Source: Panax quinquefolius | Taxonomy: Eukaryota > Streptophyta > Magnoliopsida > Apiales > Araliaceae | DNA length: 64,000 bases | Direction of reading: 5' to 3' | Assembly (NCBI GenBank): GCA_020205615.1 | Contig: CM035160.1 | Coordinates: 11,197,821 to 11,261,820 of the forward strand | Shown here: one piece after another, positions 47,951 to 60,156 of the stretch | How positions within the stretch are numbered: the stretch's first letter is position 1 | How the letters are laid out: every line of letters begins with the position of its first letter | Program-made: the position numbers and the translations under genes | Notes under the pieces: model-generated | The model's input: only the letters and a program-made list of their open reading frames with translations | Database searches by the model: none | Told to the model about the DNA's origin: nothing

Positions 47951-48830
47951 AGTCATCTCGTGGCCAGAAGTGCATAGATGAACTTGGTATGATTATGACT
48001 ACCACGGATTATTCTTAAGATAATCATAACCAGTAAATGAATACACAATTATCTTTGGCCGTAGTGCATGGATAATTTGTGGTCGTGATACTAATGAATA
48101 TCCTCACCAGTAGTGCGAGGGATGATTCGATGATGTGGATTAATTATCGAAATGAGTCTCAAAGAATGAAATATTAATTCATGGATGTGTTCAAAGTCAT
48201 CCGTGGCTTACGTGCATAGATGGACTTGGTATGATTATGACCGTGGATTGTTCGGCATAATCATAATCAGAATTGAAAACACAATTATCTTTTCGGTCAG
48301 TAGTGCATGGATAATTTGTGGTCGTGATACTAATGAATATCCTCGGCCCAGTAGTGCGTGGATGATTCGATGATGTGGATTAATTATTGAGCCGAGTCTC
48401 AAAGAATGAAATATTAATTCATGGATGTGTTCAAAGTCATCCGTGGCTTACGTGCATAGATGGACTTGGTATGATTATGACTGTGGATTGTTCTTGTATA
48501 ATCATAATCAGAATTGAAAACACAATTATCTTTGGTCAGTAGTGCATGGATAATTTGTGGTCGTGATACTAATGAATATCCTCGGCAGTAGTGCGTGGAT
48601 GATTCGATGATGTGGATTAATTATTGAGTCGAGTCTCAAAGAATGAAATATTAATTCATGGATGCGTTCAAAGTCATCCGTGGCTTACGTGCATAGATGG
48701 ACTTGGTATGATTATGACTGTGGATTGTTCTATAATCATAATCAGATTGAAAACACGAATATCCTTGCCAAAGGTGCATGGATAATTCGTGGTCGTGATA
48801 TTATTAAGTCGCCTCTTAGCATTATTGGTT
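47951..48830 (+). repeat. About 240-base tandem array in element B
   Basis: Units begin at about 47951, 48195, 48435 and 48672 (periods 244, 240, 237), the last partial. Each contains AGTCATCCGTGGCTTACG, TGCATAGATGGACTTGGTAT and GATGATTCGATGATGTGG. The same GTGCATAGATGAACTTGGTA core occurs in the B LTRs at about 44344 and 50729. Confidence 0.9.
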
Positions 48831-49009
48831 TTATAAATTGTATATCTTTAGCTTTGTAGTGCAAAGATGAATTGTTAATGAATAGCTTTGGCGATTTCAA
48901 AGATGAATTTAATATTTTAAACGATAAAGGTATTCAAGGTATCCTCATCTCTTTATCATACTGTGTATCGCACTTAATTTCGAGGGCTTAAATTCCATAA
49001 GGAGGGAGA

Positions 49010-51470
49010 TCAGAGACCCCAGATTTTATTAATAAAGATTTAAATTTGGTCGAAATAATTTTTTAATATTGTGGTGTGAATTTGAGATAATATTATAGTT
49101 GTGGGTAGTATTTATAAATTTTGCAAAGTATGCAAGTGGTTATATTATATTCGATTGGTCGGGAATATTCGGTTTAGCGAGGAATATTCGTATACAACTA
49201 CCAATCATTGGTGGACCTCACAATGTAATTATTGCTTGATTGAGAAAACGACAAAAATATTTTATCAAATAACTATGGAAGTTTTACCGTTGATACTCGT
49301 TGAACTACTTGGTAGTAAAAAAGTACAAAGAATACGTGTGGTTGCATAAGTAGCATTACCAGATTGATTATCGATGCTTATGTGAGAAGTCACCACTTTG
49401 ATTCCATTATCACGATTAATAATATGAATTATTATAATGATAATGACGCTTTTGTTTTATTCAGTATTATTAACGTAATAAAATGTAAATCTTTTTATAT
49501 AAAATAGAATACTTTATTAAAGTTATTCTATAAATAGAATATATTATATTTTATTATGCATAGTGTTGCATAGTGTTTTGCATAGTGTTTTTGTAAGATA
49601 GTATTTGCATATAGTAAAATGTTTTTATATAAATAGAATATATTATATTTTATTTAAAAGATTTTCTTTAAATATGGACCGCCGATTAAAGTAAATCAAT
49701 CTGGACCGCTCATGGATTAGTTACTATGCATTCCATTTTCCTATAAATAAAGCTCATTCCTTCATTATTTTCTTACGAATTCATTGAAACTCTGAGAGAG
49801 AAATTATAGAGAGAAACTATAGAGAGAAAATTATAGAAAGAAGAAGAGTATTCTCGCTACTTCACTACTTCTATATTCATTTTTTTACTAGTAGTGGTGT
49901 TATTCTTTCTTCTTGAAGAGAACTTCGTTATTCCATTCACTATTATTCTGCTGAATAACTCGTAAAAAGTGATATACCCTATACATAACCTCGATACGCG
50001 GCAGATATCCTATACTTGGTGAAATCCTTATGTTATTCCATTCTTATTTATTCTGGCTTGAATAACTGTATACGCCATTACCCTATACTTGGTGACATTC
50101 TTCTATTATTCTATACATCCTCGTCTGTGTGTTTTTACACCGACCGGTTCCGCTTTTTATTATTCTCGCTGGAACATCCTCGTCTCGTGGTTTTTACACC
50201 GACCGGGTTCCGCTTTTTTTTATCATTCTGGAACATCCTGTCTGTGTTTTTACACACCGACCGGTTCCGCTTTTTATCATTCTCGCTGGAATATCCTATC
50301 TCGTGTTTTTACACCGGATCCGGTTCCATCTTTATTATTCTGTTGAACATCCCGCTTGCGTGTGAATTTCACCGACCCGTTCCGCGATTATTATTCTGCT
50401 TGAATAACCTCGCCTATGCATGGCACCGCATGCACGGTGATTTCTTTTGTTATTCCATTCTTTATTATACCCAAATAAGTTAAAACTTTGACTTCTATAC
50501 TCCATGAAATTAGTAGAATATCCTCGATATTTGCGCTTCATCCAAAGATCTTTTCATGGAAATATTCTTCCGATCATTATTGAATTTTACTCACGTAAAC
50601 AAAGATCATGTCGACAATTTGGACGTTAATCATTCATGGATTAAATAATTCTTGAACTTGTTTTATTGAATTACTATGTCATCATCATCATCCTCATGTT
50701 ATATTATGTTATCTTTGCTTACGCAAGCATAGATGAACTTGGTATGATTATGACCAGGATCATTCTAATAATCACGACTTGATATAAATGATGTAACAAA
50801 AGTCCTCAAAGGGCCTGTAAATGCAAAGTTGATGGATAGTTTTTGGTATGATTATGACCAGGGTGATTCTAGATAGTCACGACCATTGATAATTTGATGA
50901 AAATCCTTGACCGTGGTACAGGGATGATTAGATGTGGTGGTTTATTTATTGTCGAGTCTCAAATGATAAAAATTGATGAAAACCTTTTAAAACCTAAAAG
51001 ATAGTAGACTTTATTCTCTACTTGACTTTTTTAATGGATCGCTTATTCCGTCCGCAGCTTAAACCGGTTGTTTATTGTATTTTATCGCTTAACAACATCA
51101 AGGCTAATGATAATTTATTCTCGCATTATCTTAGTCATAATATTTCTTCGGGCTAGTTGAGCTCACCCTTTCTTTCACCGTTCTCTTCGTGAAATGAGAA
51201 CATAGCCGACGAGCCTGGGAACGTAAGTAATGGTCCAGAGGATAAGATTAGTAGTCCTCACTATTCTCGTGAAATAGTGTGATAATAGTTGTAATGAGGA
51301 CTCCTTTTGAGTTTGTATAATATCTAGTAGACAATATTTGTATTCAAACTCACAGCTTTATGTCAGATTGCATACCTACTGCGCTTATATTAGTAAGTTG
51401 ATTTGAATTTATGTACCATGTAAGTGGCGACCCAAGATGGGTGACGATACCTAATTTTTGGGGCGCCACA
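49010..51470 (+). repeat. Element B 3' LTR
   Basis: 2,461 bases, collinear with 42628-45087. The two copies differ largely by one- to three-base insertions and deletions, often next to CG or CTCG. Confidence 0.9.
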
Positions 51471-52136
51471 TAAATACTATTGACGAAGGTAATTACTATT
51501 CACAAAGGTAATTACTATCGACGAAGAGACTCTTAGATGATGACATATGAGCCCCCCATTAAATAATCAAACTTACCACAAATCATAACACATATTTAAT
51601 CTTTCAACAATTATTAATCATTTATAACTTGTCGCCTCAATTATTGATTTAATACTATAACATATTATACGATGATAATCTTTGTGACAATAATTGAATC
51701 AATAATATAAGAGATATGATGCAAAGAATCTATCAGTAGCAATAATTGAGCATAAATGAGTGACTTCTCACGTAAGCATCAATAATCAATACCGTAGCTA
51801 CTATGCAACCACGCCAGACATCGTATTTTTTACCACCGGGTAGTTCAACAGCTTTAACTTAAATACCTCCGCCGTTATTTTTATAAAATATTTTGTCGCT
51901 TTCTCAATCCGATAATAATTCTATTATGGGGTCCACTAATGATTGAGTAGTTGTATTTAATATTCCCTAAAAAGAATATTCCCCACTAAACTTAATATTT
52001 TATAACAACTTGCATACTTTTGCAAAATTTATAAATATTACCCACAACTATAACATTATATCAAATTTATTCCATAATATTCAAAATAATATTTATAGAA
52101 AAATTCATCTTTATTTATAAAAGTCAGGGTCTTACA
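51471..52136 (-). repeat. Element A 3' LTR, right part
   Basis: Continues the GGTAATTACTATTGACGAA repeat interrupted at 42627, after the duplicated target TAAAT (42623-42627 and 51471-51475). Ends CAGGGTCTTACA at 52136, followed by the element A purine tract. Confidence 0.88.
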
Positions 52137-54420
52137 ACTTCCCTTCTTATGAAATTTCAGCCTCGAAATTATGGTACGATACTGGTATGTCAAGAGGTAA
52201 GGATACCTTGATTTCATTTCGATTCTAACTCCCAAGTCATTTCCTCAACATCGTGGTTCCTCCACAAAACTTTGACTTGAGGTATAACCTTGGAGCGTAG
52301 AATATGTTCCTTCTTATCCAAGATTTGAACAGAACCTCTTCATACGCCAAATCTTCCGCTATTTCGTCCTGGTTCTAACTCAATAATGTGGTTCGGTCTT
52401 TCACATATTTACGTAATATGGATATGTGAAAAAACGATATGAACACGAGACATATTTCAAGCAGAAAGCGAGTCTATAGGCCACGCCCTACTCGATCGAG
52501 GATTAAAATGGACCGATGAATCGAGGATTAAGTTTTCCTCTCTTTCCAAATCTTGTAACTCCTTTCCATGGAGCAACTTTTAACAACACACGATCTCCTA
52601 TATCGAATTCCACGCCCTTTCGATGAAGATCAAAGATAACTCTTTTCGTCGATTTTGTGAGGTTTTTATACGTTGTTGATCGTTTGAATCTTTTCCGTAG
52701 TCATACGCACCAAATCCGGTCCCAACAACGCTGCTTTCACCCACCTCATCCCAAAGATACCGAGAGAACGACACTTTCTTCCATACAACGCTCGAATGGA
52801 GCCATGCCAATACTTGTTTGATAACTATTGTTGTAGGAAAACTCCACCAATGGTAAGAACTTGTCCCAACTCCCTTGAAATCAAGGACACAGAGTCTTAA
52901 TAGATCTTCAAGAGTTTGAATAGTCCTCTCCGATCGTCCGTCCGTCTGAGGATGATATGCCGAGCTAAACCGTGAGTCTGCGCTCATAGCTTTTTGCAAA
53001 CTAACCCAAAATCGTGAAGTGAATCTTGGGTCTCGATCGTAAACTATGGATACCGCATATACCATGCAGCCTTACAATCTCGCTTATGTACATACGAGCA
53101 AGACGTTCAAGTGTATAAGTTTCTCGATCGGTAAGAAATGAGCGGACTTGGTCAATCTATCAACAATGACCCAAATCGCATCAACGCCTTGAAAACCTTA
53201 GGAAGACCGCAGAACGAAATCCATGGTAATGTGCTCCCACTTCCATTCTAGAATTTCAAGTGGTTGCAATGGACCTTTTGGTACTTGATGCTCCGCTTTA
53301 ACTCGTTGACAAGTTAGACACCTTGAGATAAACAAATACTATCTCTCTCTCATATTGCTCCACCAAAATGTATGACTTTAATATCATGATACATTTTGGT
53401 ACTCCCAGTGATGGATTGCAAATGGTGTGTCAGGCGCCTCCATCATGATATTATACTTTAAATCGTGGTCGTTAGGAACACAAAGTCCGAGTTGACTCAA
53501 GTATTCCTTCTTCATCGATTCTTGCTTCCTGCATAACACCTTCTTGCACTTTCTTCCTCATACGCATCACCCTCCGTGTCCAGTAGCTTGAGCAGACTTT
53601 AACTTTATCGATTAAAGTCGGTTCTACTCAGATACTTGCTATCATCACACGCGTCCCCTCGAGTCTTTAACTCTATCTCCATCCTTTACAAGTCACACAA
53701 AATGGGCCTCATACGACAATATTGCACTCAGATTTTCAGCATATGATTTTCTACTCAATGCGCCGCCTACCACGCTCGCTTTTCGGTGATGGTATTGATG
53801 GTATGATCATAATCTTTCAATAGCTTCAAGCCAACGCCGTTGTCGCATGTTGAGTTCCTTTTGAGTGAAGAAATATTTGAGGCTTTTATGATCCGTAAAG
53901 ATCTCCACTTTCTCCCCATACAAGTAATGCCTCCAAATTTTAAGTGCAAAGACAACAGCTGCCAACTCCAGATCATGAGTAGGATAATTCCTCTCATATT
54001 CTTTGAGTTGTCGTGAGGCATAGGCTATAACTTTTCCATTTTGCATAAGAACACATCCCAACCCTTTGCTCAAGCATCACCAGAGATGACAAATCCTCCG
54101 AGCCGATGGTATTGTCGTAACAGTCTTTGAAATAAGTCTCCTCTTGAGTTCTTGAAAACTCTTCTCACATTCTTCGCTCCAACCGAACTTTGTATTTTTC
54201 TCGAGTCACCGAAATCAATGGAGTAGCGATTCGAGAAAATCCTTCCACGAATCTCCGATAATAACCAAATTTAAACCGAGAAAGCTACGATTTCTATTAT
54301 CGATTTAGGTTGTTCCTACTTTGAATAGCTTCAATCTTTGCTGGGTCAACAGATATTCCATGACTTGATACCACGTGCCCAAGGAATGCTACTTCTTCAA
54401 GCCAAAACTCATATTTCTTC
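52137..54420 (-). pseudogene. Element A polymerase, 3' part (RT end, RNase H, integrase)
   Basis: Minus-strand fragments: RT tail with [19 protein letters not shown] (about 54310-54410), RNase H with [20 protein letters not shown] and [11 protein letters not shown] (53807-54073), integrase with SIVYDRDPRFTSRFW and SAYHPQTDGRSERTIQTLE (about 52890-53065). Numerous small frame breaks remove activity as read. The frame resumes on the far side of element C at 62842. Confidence 0.87.
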
Positions 54421-57103
54421 TGTGACGCCCCCAAAATAGGTATACACAACACCCATTCTGAGTCGCCAAATACATGGTACAAAAAGCAACCTACAACTTC
54501 AATACTACAAATGTCGTGTGAAATACTTACAATATATAATTGTGAGTTTAAATACAAATATTATCTTCTAGACAATATCTATACTCAAATAAATCCTCAT
54601 CATATTTATTGATACATAATTTTACAAAATGGTGAGGACTACTAAACAACTCTCTCTAAACCTTCATTCCATACCCCGACTAAGACTCGCTACATTCTCG
54701 CCTCCCGAGAAGAAAAATGGAACAACAAGGAAAAGGTGAGCTCAACTAGCCCAAAGAAGAATATTACGACTAAGATAATATACAACAAATTATCGTTAGT
54801 CTTCAACAGGAAAAAATCTGATAGAATACAATAGACAACAAGTTTCGATCAATATTCGCAATGGAAATAATAATTCATGTAAGAGTTACGTGAGAGAATG
54901 AAATCTACTATAATCTATGAATTTAATACCATCATCAATATTTTATCCTCAGAAACATCAATCAATATTCATCTCAAATCAAACATTCATCTTTGCACTA
55001 CAGCCAAAGATATTCATCATCTAATATGTTCATCTCAAAGACTGCTCATCTTTGCACTACAAGCCAAAGATATTCATCACTAATTCATGTTCATTTAAAC
55101 ACTGCTCATCTTTGCACTGCAAAGCCAAAGATATTCTTCAGAAATCATTCATCTTTGCACTACAGCCAAAGATATTCAATAATATCATCATTTAAGACCG
55201 AGGATGATGAAAATATTTTTAAAGAAACGAATCCAAAGGAAACAAAATGACAAATATTATGGATTCGTTCTTTTTAAACAATCCGAGTTCAAAAATACTT
55301 CATAAATAATCATAGTGAAGTAAAATTCAAGAATGATCAAAATATGGATACAATCAAAGCTAGTATCCGAATAGATATTTTAGACGAAAAGAAAATTTTC
55401 ATTTTTCTATGAATAGTGCCGATTCGTGAATAGTGTCAGATATCGTGAATAAAGGCGTAGATACGTGAATAGTAACTCAAGCACCCAAAGATAGAAATTC
55501 CACAAAAAAACATCTTCACGCTTCATTTAATAGTACTCGTGAATAAGAATCGTGAATAAGAACTCATGAATAGTAACTCGTGAATAAGAACTCATGAATA
55601 GTAACCCCGACATGAAAAAGTTCCAAATTTGATAAAAAGTACCAACCAATATTTCAAAGATAATGATATCAAGAAATAATATCATCTCGAGAAGAAAATA
55701 ACATCCCTTACCTCAAAGAATCAAGATTTCTAAGAAAAGGCTCAAGTGATGTTTGAATGAAACTTGTACCGAACAGCAACTCTCAAAGTATCTAAATACT
55801 CACAAAATACACTCAATAATATAGAGAGAGAAAGAGAGAAAACTTTGTTTCTGGTGTGATTTTCAATTCTAACTTAGCCTTTCTATTTATAGGAAAATGT
55901 TAGATTACCAAGGCAGACTTGACCAAGCACCGATGGCTTTTACTCGCTACTATTGCCACCCACCACATTTGAAATAAAATTCAGCACATTTCTTCACCAA
56001 CCACAAGTGGGGCCCACTCAATTCTAGAATTTTCCACCAAAATCAATTATAAACCTAATTTCCGAATCCGACACCTCTTAAAATTCATAACAAATCATTC
56101 GTGAATTTTTAACGGCTCAAAATTTGTGGACATATACTCAACTTATATATGTATAACATATCCAAAAATTACAACGATCCAACTACGGATTAAAAATTAT
56201 AACCCCACTAATATATCTCAAAAACCCCGATTTGATTTTTAATACCTCCAATCCGATAAAATACCGATAAAACACCTCAACATTAATTCCTTCATTAATA
56301 ACCACATAAATAAATCCATCATTTATATTCATATAAAATAAATATTTCCTTATCATATGAATCAATAATTAATTATTCACAAATAATATTACGTAATCAC
56401 AATTATGACAACCAGCCGCTCCTCAGAAAGAGGGGCTTTCCAATAAGGATCTCTCCATCTTTGGCGCCAGCAATTAGTGACCAAACCTCTCCTTAGATGT
56501 AACTTTCTAGACATTGCCAATAATGTTATCTAATAATATTATTCAAATAATATGAATTATTGATCCGATAATGGGAAATAATCAAAAAGGACAATTATCA
56601 ACAACAATAATATAAAATACCAACGCAAAGAATTATCGAATCAATAAAATGAACTATCGAATAAGAATTCATCGTAATAATTATTGAGTAGTGCCTTCTT
56701 ACGTAAGGATCAATAATTCAATAATATCGCAATACCGCAGTGCTATCGCGGCAACCAATGCCAGACATCAGATTTTAACCACCGGGTATTCCAATGTTCC
56801 TTAATTCAGAATAATTACGCCAAGTTATTTATAACCACCCAAACTTTGTCGCTTTCCTCATCCAATCGCTTTCATGGGCTCACACATGGTCGCTACCGTC
56901 AGATTTAATATTCCCCGTCAAGATTTAATATTCCACGACCAAACGAATATTCCCCGACAACAATGAATATTTTATAACCACTCATTATTTTGAAATATTT
57001 ATGATTTAACCCTTAACTATCCACATTAATCAAATCAACCCTTACTATTTCAAAATAATAAATAAAGGAAATTCCTTTTATTTAAAAAATTTCGGGTCTT
57101 ACA
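54421..57103 (-). repeat. Element C 3' LTR
   Basis: Contains about four tandem units of some 58 bases around CATCTTTGCACTACAGCCAA (54980-55180), and a short-period GTGAATAAGAACTCATGAAT run (about 55540-55610). Confidence 0.9.
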
Positions 57104-58139
57104 ACCTCCCTCCTTATGAAATTTCGTCCTCGAAATCGACGACGACGACTGGTGTGTTTTGAAAAGGTGAGAATACCTCGCTTTCATTTTCGCTTCCAAT
57201 TCCCGTGTCATTTCCTCTATAAAGCATGGTTTCTCCACAAAACTTTAACTTATGGTATAACCTCGATACATAGGTCATGTTCTTTCTTCTACAAAATCTT
57301 GACAGTACCTCCTCAGACGTTAAGTCTTCTACTATCTCGTCCGGTTCTAACTCAATGACGTGTTTCGGTCGTCCACATATTTACGTAACATCGATATGTG
57401 AAAAACGTTATGAACACGCCATATACTTGTGGTAAAACGAGTCTATAGGCCACGCTCCTATTCGATCGAGAATTTCAAATGGATTAATAAATCAAGGTTT
57501 AAGCTTTCCTCACCTCACCGATTCTCGCTTTTAAAATAACAACTTCGCACCTACTTCTTCAAATTCATCACCCGGTGTAGCTTTCAACAACTTTAACTTT
57601 ATCGATTAAAGTCGATTATACTCAGATATCATCACGCATCAGATATCATCACGCAAGTACCTAGAGTTTTCATCTCCATCTCTATTATTTGTATATTATA
57701 CTGAAATGAGTCTTTGACAATATTGTACTCAGATTTGATACGATCTTCTACTCAACACGCCGCCTACCACGCTCGCTTTCTCCAGATGGCATGGTCGTAA
57801 CATGTGTTTGAAATGAGTCTCCTCTCGAGTTCTTCAAGCTCTTCCCACATTCCTTGCTCATTCGAATTTTGTATCTCTACGAGTCACCGATAATGGAATA
57901 GCGATTCGAGAATATCCTTCAACGAATCTCCGATAATAACCAACTAAGCTTCTGAAAGCTACGATTTTCGATTATCGACTTAGGTTTCTCTCAACCGTGA
58001 CTCATATCCCAATCTTGATAAAGACGTCACAATGACACCTATCGCTTTTACTATCGCATCTAATATGACGTCCCCTACAGAGAGTTCGGCTTAGTGAATT
58101 CCACAAAGGAAGTCACAAGATAAAGGCTCAGTACCAAAT

Positions 58140-59940
58140 TCTATAGTTGATTTTTAACTCCGAAGTTCAATAGGAGCCATTCGATATGAGATTTTAGAAA
58201 TGAGTTTTGTACCGGGTTCAAATTCGATACAAAATTTAATATCAGGCTTTGGGAGTAAGCCAAGAAATTCTTCAGAAAATACGTCAGGAAAAAATCAATA
58301 ACAACAAGAATATTATTCAAATCTGACGTGTCTTTATTCAAATCCATAACATGGACTAAGAAAACTTGACATCCGTAATAAACGAATGACTTCATGGCTT
58401 GATATGAAAGTGTTTGATTACAATGGTTTGATTGCTTGAATTCAATAACAAAGTTGCTTAGAATATGAAAACTAACAACCTTACGAAAAGTAATCAATTT
58501 GGCATGATGAGTAGTTAACCTTAAAGTCACATCAAAAGCAAATATCTCTATAGAAATAAGGTTAACAGGTAATGTGATAGTGCCAACTTGAATTAAGCAA
58601 GATTTCTAAACAACAGATGTAATGAAAGTTTCTCCTAACGGAGTCTCCATAAATAGGTCAAAGTCTAATTTCTCCGTAGAGTCAAGTTCAAACGCTGAGC
58701 GCAAGCAAGAGAGATAAAAGAATGGGTAGAACCCAGATTCAGTAAGGTATAAACTTCGCAAGAATTTATAATTAACTAACCCGTATAACTTCGCTCGTTT
58801 CCTCGATTTTGACCCCCACGCACGACAAACGCCTTCCAGAATCGCTGACTTTGACTTTTCTCGACATCCTTTCGAGTCACCATTCCTTTGGATCTGGTTT
58901 CGATATCGCATAATCTCGAGCGATATGTCCTTCTTTTCCACAATTATAGCATACCTTAAACTGCTAGGCGCCTTGGATGATATGTCCCTCTTTCCCGCAT
59001 TTGTAACATACGACCGATGGTCTTTCTCCTCCTCGAACCGGGCCATTACCGGCACCGACGCCTTCAAATGGTCGTTGTTGAATCTCCTCTTTTAAAATCT
59101 CCTCCCAACTCGCTTCTTCTATTTTCATGACGACGATTACCACCAGAGTGGTTACCGCTTTGTCCGTATTCTTCTTTCTCCACCGGTTATCGTTATTCCG
59201 ATGATCGCTATCTTCTTGAGATAATCTCAAGTTATGGACCCTCGCTTGAACGTATTTCGTTATCTCGCTTCTAACAACCGAGCCCTCGCTGACAACATCC
59301 TAATAGAGAGAAAATTTATGAGAAATGAGATACCGACGATGTCGGGTTTCAAACCTCTCGAAACATCCGCGTCATACGCTCCTCATTCTCCACCAAATGA
59401 GGTGCAAACTCGATAACTCCGCTAACTTCGCCGCATCGACACCGCCATGTTATTCTCGCTTCTAGTCTAATAAACTCCACTTCCTTCATATGACGAATAC
59501 TTTCGTGGAAGTACTTGTCATTGAACTGCTTCAAACGTCTCCCATAACATGCCGAAAGTGCAAATGATGGGTACGCTTCACGATTCCCACCAAAGAATCG
59601 CCGCCACTTTAACATAAAGGTGGCGAATGGAACCTTCGTTCTCCGCATCCCAAGACATCTAATATCTTGGTAATTTGCTTGACCCATGTTTCCGCCATAA
59701 TCGGATCCGCTTTCCTTAAATTCGTGGTCCCAACTTTTGAACTTCGGCCGTGACCACCCGTGAATTGCTATCATTTCTCCTATATTTTGAACACGAGTCT
59801 CCTCGTCGATTTTGCATGAACCGCAAAAACTTCTAAACATTCCCTCGCTCATCATCTCGCTTTCGGTGGTGTTGTTCACAGAGGAACATTGCCACTGTTG
59901 CACGCTCTCCTCGCTGGTAAAAGACAGCATCTCCACTCGG
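58140..59940 (-). pseudogene. Element C gag with protease-region remnant
   Basis: Minus-strand frames from about 59936 carry gag hallmarks of gypsy elements (FNDKYF, KEVEFIRLEA, EFAPHLVENEERMTR). A zinc knuckle follows (CYKCGKEGHI near 58990, the last Cys replaced in that frame). Then comes a protease-to-RT linker at 58141-58530 that ends in VKNQL, matching the usual start of gypsy RT. Several frameshifts; probably not translated as one protein. Confidence 0.8.
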
Positions 59941-60156
59941 CCTCATTTACTCCATCATTAATATTCTCACGACATTCTCAAATACATCGCATAAAAAAGG
60001 GTTAATTAAGGAAATCAATCACATAATATCCCTATATATCGACTTAAACTAACAAATAAGCTTAGTAGACACACTAAATAAGGATTTACTCTGCCTCCCT
60101 CCTAGTTCTATTCCCCGATCTCCGCCAGAGATCATATCCCTAAGCTCGATACTAAC

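Larger units (their letters stand above)
42628..51470 (+). mobile_element. Gypsy-type element B, non-autonomous, inserted in A's LTR
   Basis: Flanked by TAAAT on both sides. LTRs 42628-45087 and 49010-51470 (about 2.46 kb each) begin TGTGAGACCC (right copy TCAGAGACCCC) and end GGGGCG(C)CACA. A tRNA-Met-like primer site (ATTGGTATCGTAGC) starts at 45088 and a purine tract (AAGGAGGGAGAT) ends at 49010, so orientation is plus. Its LTR is the same family as element A's, in opposite orientation. The 3.9-kb interior has no protease, polymerase or integrase; it has a coiled-coil frame and a 240-base tandem array. Confidence 0.9.

Noticed and set aside
48185..48859. Small frames with repeated AYVHRWTWYDYD-like sequence
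   Set aside because: Same peptide recurs because of the 240-base tandem array; not protein-coding.
54990..55180. CRISPR-like array of 58-base units
   Set aside because: Units are contiguous and diverged, without unique spacers, in a plant LTR present in two copies.
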